From Catenuloplanes niger (GTDB lineage: Bacteria > Actinomycetota > Actinomycetes > Mycobacteriales > Micromonosporaceae): DNA of 64,000 nt. Positions within the stretch are counted from its first letter, which is position 1, and every line of letters starts with the position of its first letter. The notes under the pieces are model-generated. The model saw only the letters and a program-made list of their open reading frames with translations. It ran no database searches and was not told the DNA's origin. The position numbers and the translations under genes are program-made. Below are positions 49,750-59,300 of this stretch, piece by piece. The stretch is from assembly GCF_031458255.1 (NCBI RefSeq), contig NZ_JAVDYC010000001.1, forward strand, positions 7,139,001-7,203,000, read 5' to 3'.

Positions 49750-51247
49750 ACCGGCACTGCGCCTGCGTGGGATCACCAAGAGGTACGGCGCCGTGGTGGC
49801 CTGCGACCGCGTCGACCTGACCGTCGAACGCGGCGAGATCCACGGCCTGCTCGGCGAGAACGGCGCCGGCAAGTCCACCCTGATGCGCATCCTGCTCGGG
49901 CTCGAGGCGCGGGACTCCGGCACCGTCGAGCGCGACGGTCGCGCCGTCACGGTCGCGGGGCCGCGGGAGGCGGCGGCCCTCGGCATCGGCATGGTGCATC
50001 AGCACCTCAGCCTCGTCGACCCGCTGACGGTGTGGGAGAACGTCGTGCTCGGCTCCGCCGGGCCGGTCCGGCGGGCGGCGGCGCGGGCCGAGGTGCGTGC
50101 GGTGGCGGAACGCTACGGGCTGGTGATCGACCCGGACGCCCGCGTCGGCACGCTGTCGGCGGGCGAGCGGCAACGCGTGGAGCTGCTCAAGTGCCTGCGA
50201 CGCGATCCGGCCGTACTGATCATGGACGAACCCACCTCCGTGCTGACGGCGGCCGAGTCGGCCGAGTTGTTCACCGTGCTGCGCCGGGTCGTAGCCGCCG
50301 AACACCGCGCGGTCGTCCTGATCAGCCACAAGCTCACGGAGATCACCACGGCGACCGACCGGGTGACCGTCATGCGCGCCGGGCGGGTCGTCCTGCGCCG
50401 GGCGACGGCCGCCACGACCGAGGCCGAACTGGCCCGGGAGATGGTGGGCCGCGAGGTGACGCTCGGCGCGGCGGTCGGTGTACTCCCGAACGCCACGGCC
50501 CCGGCGGCGTCGGCGGCGTCGGCGGAGGCACTGCGGCTGGCCGGACTGACCGTGCGGCCCGGCCTGGACGACCTGAGCCTCACCGTGCGTTCGGGGGAGA
50601 TCGTCGGGCTGTACGGCGCCGAGGGCAACGGCCAGAAGACGCTCGGTGACGTCCTCAGCGGACTGACCGTCCCGGACGCCGGCACGGTGGAGGTGGCCGG
50701 TGCCCCCGTCGACCTCCGCCGGCCGGGCGCGCTGTCCGCCGCCGGCCTCGGCATCGTCCCCGAGGACCGGCACCACGCCGGCGTCGTGCTCGACCTGAGC
50801 GTGGCGGAGAATCTCGTCCTGACCCGGCTCGGCGACGTCAGCGGCCGCGTGTTCGTCGACCGGCGTCGCCTGCGCCGGCGGGTGCGGGCGCTCGTGGACG
50901 AGTACGGCATCACCGCCGCCTCGCTGGACGCGCCGTTGCGCAGTCTCTCCGGCGGCAACCAGCAGCGGGTGGTGCTGGCCCGCGAGCTCTCCGGCCGGCC
51001 GCGGGTGCTGGTCGCCGCCCAACCCTCCCGCGGTCTCGACGTCGGCGCGGTCGAGGACCTGTACGCACGCCTGCGCCGCTGCGCGGACGACGGCATCGCC
51101 GTGCTGGTGATCTCCACGGAGCCGGCGGAGATCCTCACGCTCACCACCCGGCTCGCCGTGATCTTCCGCGGCCGGATCGTGGGTGAGCTGCCCACGGCAC
51201 GGGCCGACCCGGAACGTCTCGGCCTGCTCGTCGGCGGCGCGGCGTGA
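49739..51247 (+). CDS. ABC transporter ATPase with two fused domains (BMP/sugar type)
   Basis: The protein is 502 residues from a TTG start at 49739, inside the end of the lipoprotein gene. The first nucleotide-binding domain is complete: Walker A GENGAGKST, signature LSAGERQRV, Walker B LIMDEPTSVL. The second is degenerate at Walker A (GAEGNGQKTL) with signature LSGGNQQRVVLAREL, as usual for RbsA/NupO-like fused ATPases. It energises uptake through the two permeases. The upstream overlap and downstream GTGA overlap show a single transcript. Confidence 0.9.
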   Translation: MAPEPALRLRGITKRYGAVVACDRVDLTVERGEIHGLLGENGAGKSTLMRILLGLEARDSGTVERDGRAVTVAGPREAAALGIGMVHQHLSLVDPLTVWENVVLGSAGPVRRAAARAEVRAVAERYGLVIDPDARVGTLSAGERQRVELLKCLRRDPAVLIMDEPTSVLTAAESAELFTVLRRVVAAEHRAVVLISHKLTEITTATDRVTVMRAGRVVLRRATAATTEAELAREMVGREVTLGAAVGVLPNATAPAASAASAEALRLAGLTVRPGLDDLSLTVRSGEIVGLYGAEGNGQKTLGDVLSGLTVPDAGTVEVAGAPVDLRRPGALSAAGLGIVPEDRHHAGVVLDLSVAENLVLTRLGDVSGRVFVDRRRLRRRVRALVDEYGITAASLDAPLRSLSGGNQQRVVLARELSGRPRVLVAAQPSRGLDVGAVEDLYARLRRCADDGIAVLVISTEPAEILTLTTRLAVIFRGRIVGELPTARADPERLGLLVGGAA

Positions 51248-52284
51248 CCCGTACCGGCCCCTGGCTGTCCGCCGCGATCGTCGCCGCGGCGCTGGTCCTC
51301 TCCGGCCTGCTCATCGCCGTCACCGGCGGATCCCCCGCCGCGGCGCTGCGCGCGCTGGTCGAGGGCAGCCTCGGCGACGCGGCGGCCGTCAGCCAGACCC
51401 TGCTGTACGCCGCGCCGCTCATGCTCGTCGCGGTCGGGACCTGTTGCAGCGCGCGGTCCGGCGCGTTCAACATCGGTCAGGAGGGCCAGGTCCTGATCGG
51501 CGCGCTCGCCGGCGCCGCCGCCGGGCTGCGCCTGGCGGTGCCCGGACCCGCCCTGGCGCTCGTCGTCCTGTTCGCCGCGGCGCTGGCCGCCGGGGCGTGG
51601 GCGTGGCTCAGCGCGCTGATGAACCGGTTGCGCGGGGTGGACATCGCGGTGAGCACGCTGCTGATGACGTTCCTCGCGCAACAGGTGGTCGCGTTCGCGG
51701 TCACCACGCCGTGGCTGCTGCAGGAGTCGCGGTGGGGCGCGGCGGCCGCGCTGCCGCAGTCGAACAGGCTGCCCGCGGGCGCGCTGCTCGGCTCGCTCGG
51801 CGACCACCCCGGGCCGCAGCTGAACCTCGGGCTCGGGGTGGGTCTCGTCGCCGCGCTGCTGATGGCGGTGGCGCTCGGCCGGACCCGGTGGGGATTCCGG
51901 CTGACGGTGGCCGGCCTCAATCCGGCGGCGGCCCGGCATGCCGGCATCCCCGTCACGGCCGTCGGCGGCGTCGCCCTGGCCGTCTCCGGTGCCCTCGCCG
52001 GCATGGCCGGCGCCGTGCTGCTGGCCAGCCCGCTGAGCACCAACCGGCTGCAACCCGACATCTCGATCAACATCGGCTGGGACGGCCTGCTGGTCGCGCT
52101 CATCGCCCGCGACCGGCCGCTGCTCACGATCCCGGTCGCCGGACTGTTCGCGGTGCTGCGCGCCGGTGGTAGCTTCCTGGCCGCGACCGGCGTGCCGCCG
52201 TACCTGGTCGACGTGGTGAAGGCGCTGCTGACGCTGGCGTTCGTCGCGCCCGCCGTCCTGCGCCGCCGGCCGGGGGCCGCATGA
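51244..52284 (+). CDS. ABC transporter permease (BMP/nucleoside type, subunit 1)
   Basis: The protein is 346 residues from GTG 51244, overlapping the ATPase stop. It has eight to ten hydrophobic helices, a GAFNIGQEGQVLIGALAGA signature at the position used by BMP-type permeases (family pattern G..NIG.EGQ), and a loop LNPAAARHAGIPVTAVGGVALAVSGALAGMAGAVLLA near the C-terminus. It forms the translocation channel with the next gene. Confidence 0.88.
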   Translation: MTRTGPWLSAAIVAAALVLSGLLIAVTGGSPAAALRALVEGSLGDAAAVSQTLLYAAPLMLVAVGTCCSARSGAFNIGQEGQVLIGALAGAAAGLRLAVPGPALALVVLFAAALAAGAWAWLSALMNRLRGVDIAVSTLLMTFLAQQVVAFAVTTPWLLQESRWGAAAALPQSNRLPAGALLGSLGDHPGPQLNLGLGVGLVAALLMAVALGRTRWGFRLTVAGLNPAAARHAGIPVTAVGGVALAVSGALAGMAGAVLLASPLSTNRLQPDISINIGWDGLLVALIARDRPLLTIPVAGLFAVLRAGGSFLAATGVPPYLVDVVKALLTLAFVAPAVLRRRPGAA

Positions 52285-53195
52285 GCGGCGTCGCGGAGGA
52301 CCTGGCGACCATCCTGTCCAGCGGGATCCGGTTGACCGCGCCGCTCGTGTTCGCGGCCTGCGGGGAGTACGTCGCCGAACGCGCCGGCACGCTGAACGTC
52401 TCCGTCGAGGCGATGATGCTCGGCGCGGCCTTCGGCGCGATCGCCGTCGCCGGCCTCACCGGCAGCGCCACGGTCGGCCTGCTCGCCGGCGTGCTGCTCG
52501 GCGCGCTCGTGGGCGCGGTGCACGGCGCCCTGTCGCATCGGTGGCACGTCAACACCTTCGTCGTCGGTCTCGTGCTCAACGCGCTCGTGCTCGGCCTGAC
52601 CAGCTACCTGGTCACCGTCGGCGAGCTGGGCCGGCACCAGGTCGCCCAGGTCAGCGTGCCGGTGCTGCGCGACCTGCCGGTGCTGGGCGCCCCGCTGTTC
52701 GTCGAACGCTGGCCGGTCTACCTGCTCCTCGCGCTGGTGCCGCTGACGTGGTGGCTGGTGGAACGCAGCCGCTGGGGCCTGGAACTGCGCGCGGCCGGCG
52801 AGAACCCGGAGGCGGCGGACATGACCGGGATCCGCGTCAACCTGCGGCGGCGGCAGGCGCTGCTGTGGTGCGGTGCCCTCGCCGGGCTCGGCGGCGCCTA
52901 CCTCGCGGTCGGTGAGGTCGGTTCCTTCAACCAGAACATGACCGCGGGCCGCGGCTACCTCGTCATCGCCGCGGTCATCTTCGGCGGGTGGCGCCTCGGC
53001 CGTACGCTCGCCGGCTGCGCCGTGTTCGGCCTCGCCGACGCGCTGCGCCTGGCTCTGCCCGCGCTCGGGTACACGGTCAACTCGCAGCTGCTCGTCTCCG
53101 CGCCGTACCTGCTCGCCCTCCTCGCGATGCTGCTGTTCACCACCCGGCAGCGGCGGCCGGGCGCGCTGGCACGGCCCTTCCGGCGCACCTCCTGA
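52281..53195 (+). CDS. ABC transporter permease (BMP/nucleoside type, subunit 2)
   Basis: The protein is 304 residues; its ATG overlaps the upstream stop by four bases. It has GTLNVSVEAMMLGAAFGAIAV, the subunit-2 version of the NIG-EG motif, and the paired GLELRAAGENPEAADMTGI...LLWCGALAGLGGAYLAVGEVGSF of the family. About eight helices. It is the last gene of the P450-transporter operon. Bases 53196-53371 after it contain no convincing gene. Confidence 0.88.
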   Translation: MSGVAEDLATILSSGIRLTAPLVFAACGEYVAERAGTLNVSVEAMMLGAAFGAIAVAGLTGSATVGLLAGVLLGALVGAVHGALSHRWHVNTFVVGLVLNALVLGLTSYLVTVGELGRHQVAQVSVPVLRDLPVLGAPLFVERWPVYLLLALVPLTWWLVERSRWGLELRAAGENPEAADMTGIRVNLRRRQALLWCGALAGLGGAYLAVGEVGSFNQNMTAGRGYLVIAAVIFGGWRLGRTLAGCAVFGLADALRLALPALGYTVNSQLLVSAPYLLALLAMLLFTTRQRRPGALARPFRRTS

Positions 53196-53371
53196 CGGAA
53201 TGAGCAGGACCGGGGTGCCGCTGCGCTGCGTGCCGCGGGCCACCTCGGCGGGGGCCCTGCTCGTCCTGCTCCGGCGGGTCCGTCGCGCCCTCGGCGGTGG
53301 CGGCAGCGCGTCCAGGTCGAAGCCGGCCAGGCCGCCGTCGCCACGGCGAGCAGCACCGGATCGCACCGGCG

Positions 53372-54040
53372 TCAGCCGAGCAGCGGGAAGAGGCCGGCGG
53401 TGGCGCCGAGGGCGGTGCGGTCGGTGGTGCTGAGCGCGAGGCGGCCGGCGCCCTTCAGCAGGTAGTCCTCGACGTCCCAGTCGGGTGGGCGGACACCGCC
53501 GTGCCGGGCCAGCAGGCCGTCCAGCGTGGCCACCGCGGGCTCGGGCGTCGCCGGCAGGCCGAGCAGCAGGTCCAGGTGGTGGATGACGGCCTCGGTGGCC
53601 AGCGTGGTGAGCAGGTCGGGCACGGTCAGCACGTGGCCCTGGGTGGCGACGAACGCATGGCGTGCGTCCAGCGCCGCGTGCACCGCCGCGGCCGAGGTCG
53701 ACCGCCACAGCTCGACCAGCAGGCCCGGCTCGCGGGCCACGGAGGCGGCGCGGCGGGCGGCCCAGGCGGACGCGGCCGCGGCGCGCTCGGCGCTCTCCCA
53801 GTCCGGTGCCGGGGCCGGCCCCGGCGACCAGTAGGTGACGAACGTGCGGGTGGCCGGGCCGTCCGCGGGCGTGGCGAGCGCGACCAGTGCCCGCCGCGCG
53901 TCCTCGGTGAGGTGATGCACCACGTCCGCGACCGTCCAGCCGTGGCACCGGGTCGGTGCCAGCAACTCCATCGGGCTCAGCGGGGACAGCACCGCCGTCA
54001 CCCCGTCGTACGCAGCCCGCAGCGCCTCCGCCTCCCGCAT
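53372..54040 (-). CDS. Mycothiol-dependent maleylpyruvate-isomerase-family protein (DinB-like)
   Basis: The protein is 222 residues from ATG 54040. The frame is open to 54100 but the extension is not protein-like. The four-helix DinB/MDMPI fold is recognised by RCHGWTVADVVHHLTEDARRAL and by TEAVIHHLDLLLGLP, giving the metal-binding His, Glu and His. Actinobacterial members use mycothiol in isomerisation or transfer reactions; many have unknown substrates. The C-terminal part (LDGLLARHGG...LLKGAGRLALSTTDRTALG) is usual for the family. No neighbour suggests a substrate. Confidence 0.8.
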   Translation of the reverse strand: MREAEALRAAYDGVTAVLSPLSPMELLAPTRCHGWTVADVVHHLTEDARRALVALATPADGPATRTFVTYWSPGPAPAPDWESAERAAAASAWAARRAASVAREPGLLVELWRSTSAAAVHAALDARHAFVATQGHVLTVPDLLTTLATEAVIHHLDLLLGLPATPEPAVATLDGLLARHGGVRPPDWDVEDYLLKGAGRLALSTTDRTALGATAGLFPLLG

Positions 54041-54179
54041 GGGGACGATGCTGTCAGACTCCGGCCCTCGGCAGCAGTCCCCGAACGGATGCGCCCGCAC
54101 GTTCCACAGTGGTTCCGCAGACCCGCGGGACGGCCGGAACGTTCAAGACAGCGCACGGCGGACTGGCTAGCGTCGGGGC

Positions 54180-55094
54180 ATGACACGAGCGGACGCGGAG
54201 ACGATCGCCCGGGCCGGGCACTTCATCCGGCTCACCGGGCGGGTCCTGGAACAGCGGTTGTACGGCCACCACTTCGAGGGCGCGGACCCGGCCGGGGTGC
54301 GGGCCGCGCTGGAGGCCTACCGGGCACCGGACGGCGGGTTCGCGTTCGGCCTGGAGCCGGACGTGCGCGGGCCGGCCGGTCAGCCGCTGGCCGTGCCGTC
54401 CGCGCTGCGCGTCCTCGCGGCGGCCGGGCAGCTCGACGCCGGCACCGGCGGTGCGCTCTGCGACTGGCTGGCGAGCGTGTCCGGGCCGGCCGGCGGTGCG
54501 CCGTCCGTGCTGCCCAGCCTGGCCGCGTACCCGCATCCGCCGTTCCTGCCGGTGCCGGCCGCGGACACGGACGTGCCCGGTGATCTGCTCGCCACCGGCC
54601 AGATCGCCGGACCGCTGCTGGCGCACGGCATCGCGCACCCCTGGCTGGACGGCGCGGTCGCGTTCTGCTGGGCGGCGATCGACGCGCTCGACCGCACCCA
54701 CCCGTACGAGGTACGTGCCGCGCTGGACTTCCTCGACCACGCGCCGGACCGCCACCGGGCGGTCCGGGCCGCGGACCGGCTCGGCCGGCTGGTCCGGGAG
54801 CAGGGGCTGGTGCCGTCCGACCCGTCCGACCCGACGGCGGACGCGGCCATCGCGCCGGGATACGCGGCCGGCGAGTGGACCTACGCGCACGACTACGCGC
54901 CCGCGCCGGACAGCCTGGCCGCGCGCTGGTTCACCGACCGGGAACTGACCCGCAGCCTGGACTTCCTGGCCGGCCGGCAGGGCGACGACGGCGGCTGGCC
55001 GATCACCTACGTCCAGTGGGCGCCGAACACCGCCATGGAGGCCCGCCCGGCGATCACGCTGCACGCGCTGCACACCCTCACGGCCTGGGACTGA
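54180..55094 (+). CDS. Terpenoid-cyclase/prenyltransferase-toroid-like protein
   Basis: The protein is 304 residues. It carries repeats of the alpha/alpha-toroid type: AYRAPDGGFAFGLEPDVRG near residue 50 and LAGRQGDDGGWPITYVQWAP near residue 265, each with a GG-F/W QW-like core. These match prenyltransferase/squalene-oxidase repeat proteins that lack the DxDD catalytic motif. It is probably not a cyclase itself. No signal peptide. Function is unknown. Its last 17 bases overlap the end of the convergent AraC gene. Confidence 0.7.
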   Translation: MTRADAETIARAGHFIRLTGRVLEQRLYGHHFEGADPAGVRAALEAYRAPDGGFAFGLEPDVRGPAGQPLAVPSALRVLAAAGQLDAGTGGALCDWLASVSGPAGGAPSVLPSLAAYPHPPFLPVPAADTDVPGDLLATGQIAGPLLAHGIAHPWLDGAVAFCWAAIDALDRTHPYEVRAALDFLDHAPDRHRAVRAADRLGRLVREQGLVPSDPSDPTADAAIAPGYAAGEWTYAHDYAPAPDSLAARWFTDRELTRSLDFLAGRQGDDGGWPITYVQWAPNTAMEARPAITLHALHTLTAWD

Positions 55095-56163
55095 CCGCGT
55101 CCCGACGCGGCGCCGTGTGCATGGTGCCGACCGCGTCCTGGCGCGCTCCGGTGCGGGTGTGACCGCCCGTGTCCCCGCGTGGCGCGGTGGGCGGGAGGGC
55201 GACCGAGTCACGGCGTGGCGCGGTGGGCGCGGGGCTGCCGGCGTGCCGGTGCGGCGCGGTGGGCGTGGGCGTGACCGCGGCCCGGTGCGGCGCGGTGGGC
55301 GTGGGCGTGGGCGTGGCCCGGCGCAGCGCGGTGGGCGTGCGGCCGGACCAGCGGCGGAACTCGCGGGTCAGGTGCGGCTGGTCGCTGTATCCGGCGCGCA
55401 TCGCCACCTCCGGCCAGGCGGCGCCGGTGCGGGCCTCGGCGAGTGCGCGCCGGAAGCGGAGCACACCGTGCAGCGTGCGCGGGCCGTAACCGACCGCGTC
55501 CGTGATCCGCCTCCGCACCTGCCGCTCGGACAGCCCCAGGCCGGCCGCGAGCGCGGCGAGCGAGGGCGGACGCGGGCCGTCCAGCGCCGCGACGACGCGC
55601 AGCACGGCCGGGTCCGGCACGAAGCCGCGCAGCCGTGCGGCGAGCGCCCGCTCCAGCACCGCCGCGACCGCCCAGCCACCATCGGCCTCGCTCCCGGCCC
55701 CTGCGGTGGTCCCGGCCCCTGCGGTGGTCCCGGCCCCTGCGGTGGTCCCGGCCCCTGCGGTGGTCCCAGCCCCTGCGGTGGTCGCGGCCCGTGCGGTCTC
55801 CTCGTCCGGCGTCGCGGCCCGTGCGGTGTCCTCGGCCAGCGTCGCGGCCCGCGCCGGGCTCCAGAGCCGGGGCAGGTCCGGCTGGGTGTCGCGGATCGCG
55901 GTGGCCGGCACGTCGCCGAGCAGCAACGCGGACGCGCCCGGGCGCAGCCGCACCCCGGCGATCACCGTCCCGGGCGCGAACGCCGCCATGCGCGCGGACG
56001 TGTCCGGTCCGGCGACCGACAGCCGGCCGTTCGCGTGGTAGAGGTCCACGCAGCCGTCCGGCGTGATCAGCGCGGCCCCGGGCGCCGCGACCCGAACCCA
56101 GACACACGGCGCCCACGCCACCAGAGCCCGGATGCCGGGCGGCCGCTCGCGGTATGCGCCCAT
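55078..56163 (-). CDS. AraC-family regulator with DUF6597-like N-terminus and repeat insertions
   Basis: The protein is 361 residues from ATG 56163, with GGGGGG upstream (GTG at 56193 is possible). The N-terminal domain (GIRALVAWAPCVWVRVAAPGAALITPDGCVDLYHANGRL..., PDTSARMAAFAPGTVIAGVRLRPGASALLLG) is the DUF6597-type sensory domain. The HTH domain is clear: LAALAAGLGLSERQVRRRITDAVGYGPRTLHGVLRFRRAL...EVAMRAGYSDQPHLTREFRRWSGRTP. Between them is a repeat insertion (TTAGAG five times, encoded by an 18-bp array). The C-terminal 80 residues are a degenerate PTAPHR-like repeat tail. The target genes are not evident. Confidence 0.85.
   Translation of the reverse strand: MGAYRERPPGIRALVAWAPCVWVRVAAPGAALITPDGCVDLYHANGRLSVAGPDTSARMAAFAPGTVIAGVRLRPGASALLLGDVPATAIRDTQPDLPRLWSPARAATLAEDTARAATPDEETARAATTAGAGTTAGAGTTAGAGTTAGAGTTAGAGSEADGGWAVAAVLERALAARLRGFVPDPAVLRVVAALDGPRPPSLAALAAGLGLSERQVRRRITDAVGYGPRTLHGVLRFRRALAEARTGAAWPEVAMRAGYSDQPHLTREFRRWSGRTPTALRRATPTPTPTAPHRAAVTPTPTAPHRHAGSPAPTAPRRDSVALPPTAPRGDTGGHTRTGARQDAVGTMHTAPRRDAVSPRP
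55696..55785. repeat. 18-bp tandem repeat, 5 copies, in the AraC gene
   Basis: The unit GGCCCCTGCGGTGGTCCC is repeated from 55696 with one or two changes in the last copy. Two imperfect copies of a longer unit continue to about 55855. This is the third 18-bp array in the window. Confidence 0.88.
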
Positions 56164-56336
56164 CCCCCCACGGTATTCGTTCCACCCGCCCACAACCGCC
56201 CCACCCTGCGGCCGCCCGCCGCGCGTGGTGGTCGCCCGCCCCGCGCGCGGCGGGGTTTCCGGCGCCCGGTCCGCGCGGCGGGTACGGGACCCGGCTGACC
56301 GGACCGGCGACGGTGGCCGCCGCCGGGCCCGTGGGT

Positions 56337-59300
56337 TCAGCAGTTGGCCAGCAGGTCGGTGGCGGTGCGGAGCAGGTCGGCGCGGCGGGCGTCGGCCGGG
56401 TCGCCGGTGGCCCGCCAGCGCGCGGTGTGGTCGTCGAAGCGGCCGATCCAGGCCGTCCGGTCGACCGGGTCGACGCAGTCCGCGTACGAGCCGGCCGTGC
56501 CCCGGGTCACCCGGCCGATCCGTTCCATGATCTCCACCAGTTCCGGGTGCGTCATCGGGTTCTCGCCGAGCAGCCGTTCGGGCAGGTCGCGCAGCGCCAG
56601 GAAGACCTCGACGACCGCGATGCTCGCCCGGTCCGGCGCGGTGACCGCGGTGGCCCGCATCAGCGCCAGCAGCTGACCACCGGTCAGCTCACCGGCCAGC
56701 AGCAGCTGGAACAGCAGACCCTCCCAGGCGTACCGCTCCCGCCGGCCGCCGGTCACCGCCAGGTAGTCGTAGACGGCCGTGACCGGTGGCCCGTCGGCCG
56801 GCCGGTACGCGGGCTCGACGGCCAGGATCGAGGTCGCGGACGGCCGCAGCCGCTTCGCACCGGCGTCCGGCACGCCGCCGGCCCGCCGGGCCAGTTCCAG
56901 CGCGATCCGGTACGCGGCCAGCTCCGCGTCGTCCGGTTCCGCCTCGGCCAGCCGGGCCAGCACGGCCGCCGTCTCCGGCGTGTGCAGCGCCGCCGCGTGC
57001 GCGCGATGATGCGCCTCGGCCTCGGCCGGCCCGTCCGCCAGCAGCCACCCGGCGAGCGCGTCCGGCAGCGCGCCGGCCGCGCCGGGCAGTAATGCGCCGG
57101 CCGCGCCGGGCGGCGTGGCGACCCGCTGGAAGGCGTCCGCGTCCAGCGCGGCCGAGTCGGTGAGCGGCGTGCCGTTCGGGCCGCGGAGCCGCCACACCGT
57201 CGGGTCGAACCCGGCCGTCTCCTGGGTCAGCGAGATCATCGGCCGCCGCGCGCGCGTCTCGTCCAGCCGTTTCCGGCCGGTCGCGGTCGCCTCGGGCGCC
57301 ACCACCAGCGGGGTCAGCCCGGTCCGCGCGTACCGGCGGAGCAGCTTGTCGAGCCGGCCGGCCACGGACTCCACCACCTCGGGCGGCCCGGCCAGGCTGA
57401 CCGCGATCACCGGGCGCCCGGCCAGGTGGCCGTGCGCGCGGACGTCGTCCAGCACACCGGCGGCGCCCTTGAAGTCCCCCAGCACCCGCACCGGCCACCC
57501 GCCCGGCGCCGGCGACCCGTCCACGCCCGGCGCGGCCCGTACCTCGGCGGCGGGTGCCCCGGACACCGGTGCGCCACCGGCCGGCCGGTCCGCCGGAGTC
57601 CCGGTGACGGGCTGCCGGCCGGTCGCCGGGAGCGGGAACGTCTCCGTGGTCAGCCGGTCCGTCGCCGTCAGCGCGGCCGAGCCCGGCGCGGTCGCGGCCG
57701 CGCGCCGGGTCTCCACCGTGACGTGCCGCAGCGCGCCGTCCGCGTCCGTGACCAGCCGCACCGGTCCGTGCAGCGCCGCCGGCAGGCGTACCGTGTCGCC
57801 CTCGACCAGCGCGGACAGCGGAACCGGGGTGAACCGCGCGTCGCCGTCCGCCGCCGGGTCGGCCAGCACGAACCGGGTGCGCGAGGCCCGCTGCACCAGC
57901 AGCACGCGCTCCCCGGCCCGGACCGGGGTCACGCCGCCCACCGGCAGCGCGGTCAGCCGGCCGGCGCCGCCCGGTGGCCCGAACCAGCCGCCGAGCCGCG
58001 CCGCGACCGTGTCCGGGCCGCGCAGCCCGTCCGTGTCGGTGGTGCGTGCGGTCCGGCCGAGCAGCGGCAGCAGGCGGCCGGCGTCCGGTGTGGACAGCAC
58101 GTCCATGGCCGCGCGCACCCGCCGCTCGGCCGGGGTGAGCGCGGGCGGCGCCGGCACCGGCCAGGCGCCGCCGGGGAACCGGCGCGTGCCGAGCAGCGCG
58201 TCCAGCCGCAGCAGTACGTCGGCGACCGGGTGGTCGCGGTCCGGGACCAGCTCACCGACCAGTGCCATCGCCCGGTCGGCGGCGAACGCGAGGTCGCGGA
58301 ACCGCCCGCGCAGCTCCGGCTCGGTCAGCCCGGCGAAGTCGGCTCGCAGCCCGGCGAGCCCGTCGGCCGCGAGGGTCCAGGCGAGCGCGGCGTCCGGGGT
58401 GCCGCGGACCAGCCTCCGTACCGGCGGATCGGCTGTGGTCATGGCGCGCAGCGCCGGGTCGAGCGTGGCGAGCAGCCCGTCCTTGCCCGGTGCGAGCACC
58501 GCGGCCGGGGTGGGTGGCGCGGCGTCGTAGCGGATGCCGGCGACCCGGTAGACGTGCAGGTCGCGCATCCGGTCGGCGGTGTGCAGCGCCGTGTACTCCG
58601 CGCCCACCCGGGCGACGAAGCCGTCCGCGAACTCGCCGTCGATCGCCCGCAACGCGAACCGGAGGCCGATGTTCTGCGCGTAGAGCAGCGCCGCGAACTG
58701 TTCCGCGGTCAGCCACGCCTCGGCGGTCCGGCCGTCGCGCTGCACCGGGACCCGGACCAGGTGCCCGAGCGGCCGGGCCACCACGAGGTACGCCGAGGAG
58801 CGCTCCAGCTGTTCCTCCCGCCGCCACCGGGACCACCGGCTGCGGGACAGCAGCGCCAGCACCGGCCGGCGGGACCCGCGCAGCCGGCCGGTCTCGTGCT
58901 GCACGATCGGCCGCGCACCGTCCAGCCGCCCGGACGTGCCGACCTCGCGCACGAGCTGCGCCGGGTGGTCCCAGACGCCGTTGCGCTTCTCCCACAGCGC
59001 GCCGCTGGGATCGTGGAAGACCTTGCCGTGCCAGGGGGTCAGCGCACCGTGCGCGGCGCTGAGCCGGGCCGCCACGTCCCGGGCCGGACCGTTGGCGGCG
59101 GTCCACGCCCGGGCCTCGCTCGCCACCCGTTCCGCGTCGCGGGAGACGTCCAGCGAGTGCCGCAGGTACGCGTCCGTGCCGTCCAGCGTGGTCATGCTCT
59201 CGGCCGGCTCGTACGCGTTCCGGTCCGGCAGGTGCAGGCGCAGCTCGAACGGGATCCGCTTGGGTTGTCCGGGCAACGGATCGAAGACGTCGATCTTCGT

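Noticed and set aside
53196-53371. Possible small gene between the permease and the isomerase-family gene
   Set aside because: The short frames lack a ribosome binding site and recognisable motif; no terminator or promoter was convincing either.
51477-53948. An 823-residue minus-strand frame over the permease genes
   Set aside because: Shadow frame; the plus strand has permease motifs and overlapping coupled starts.
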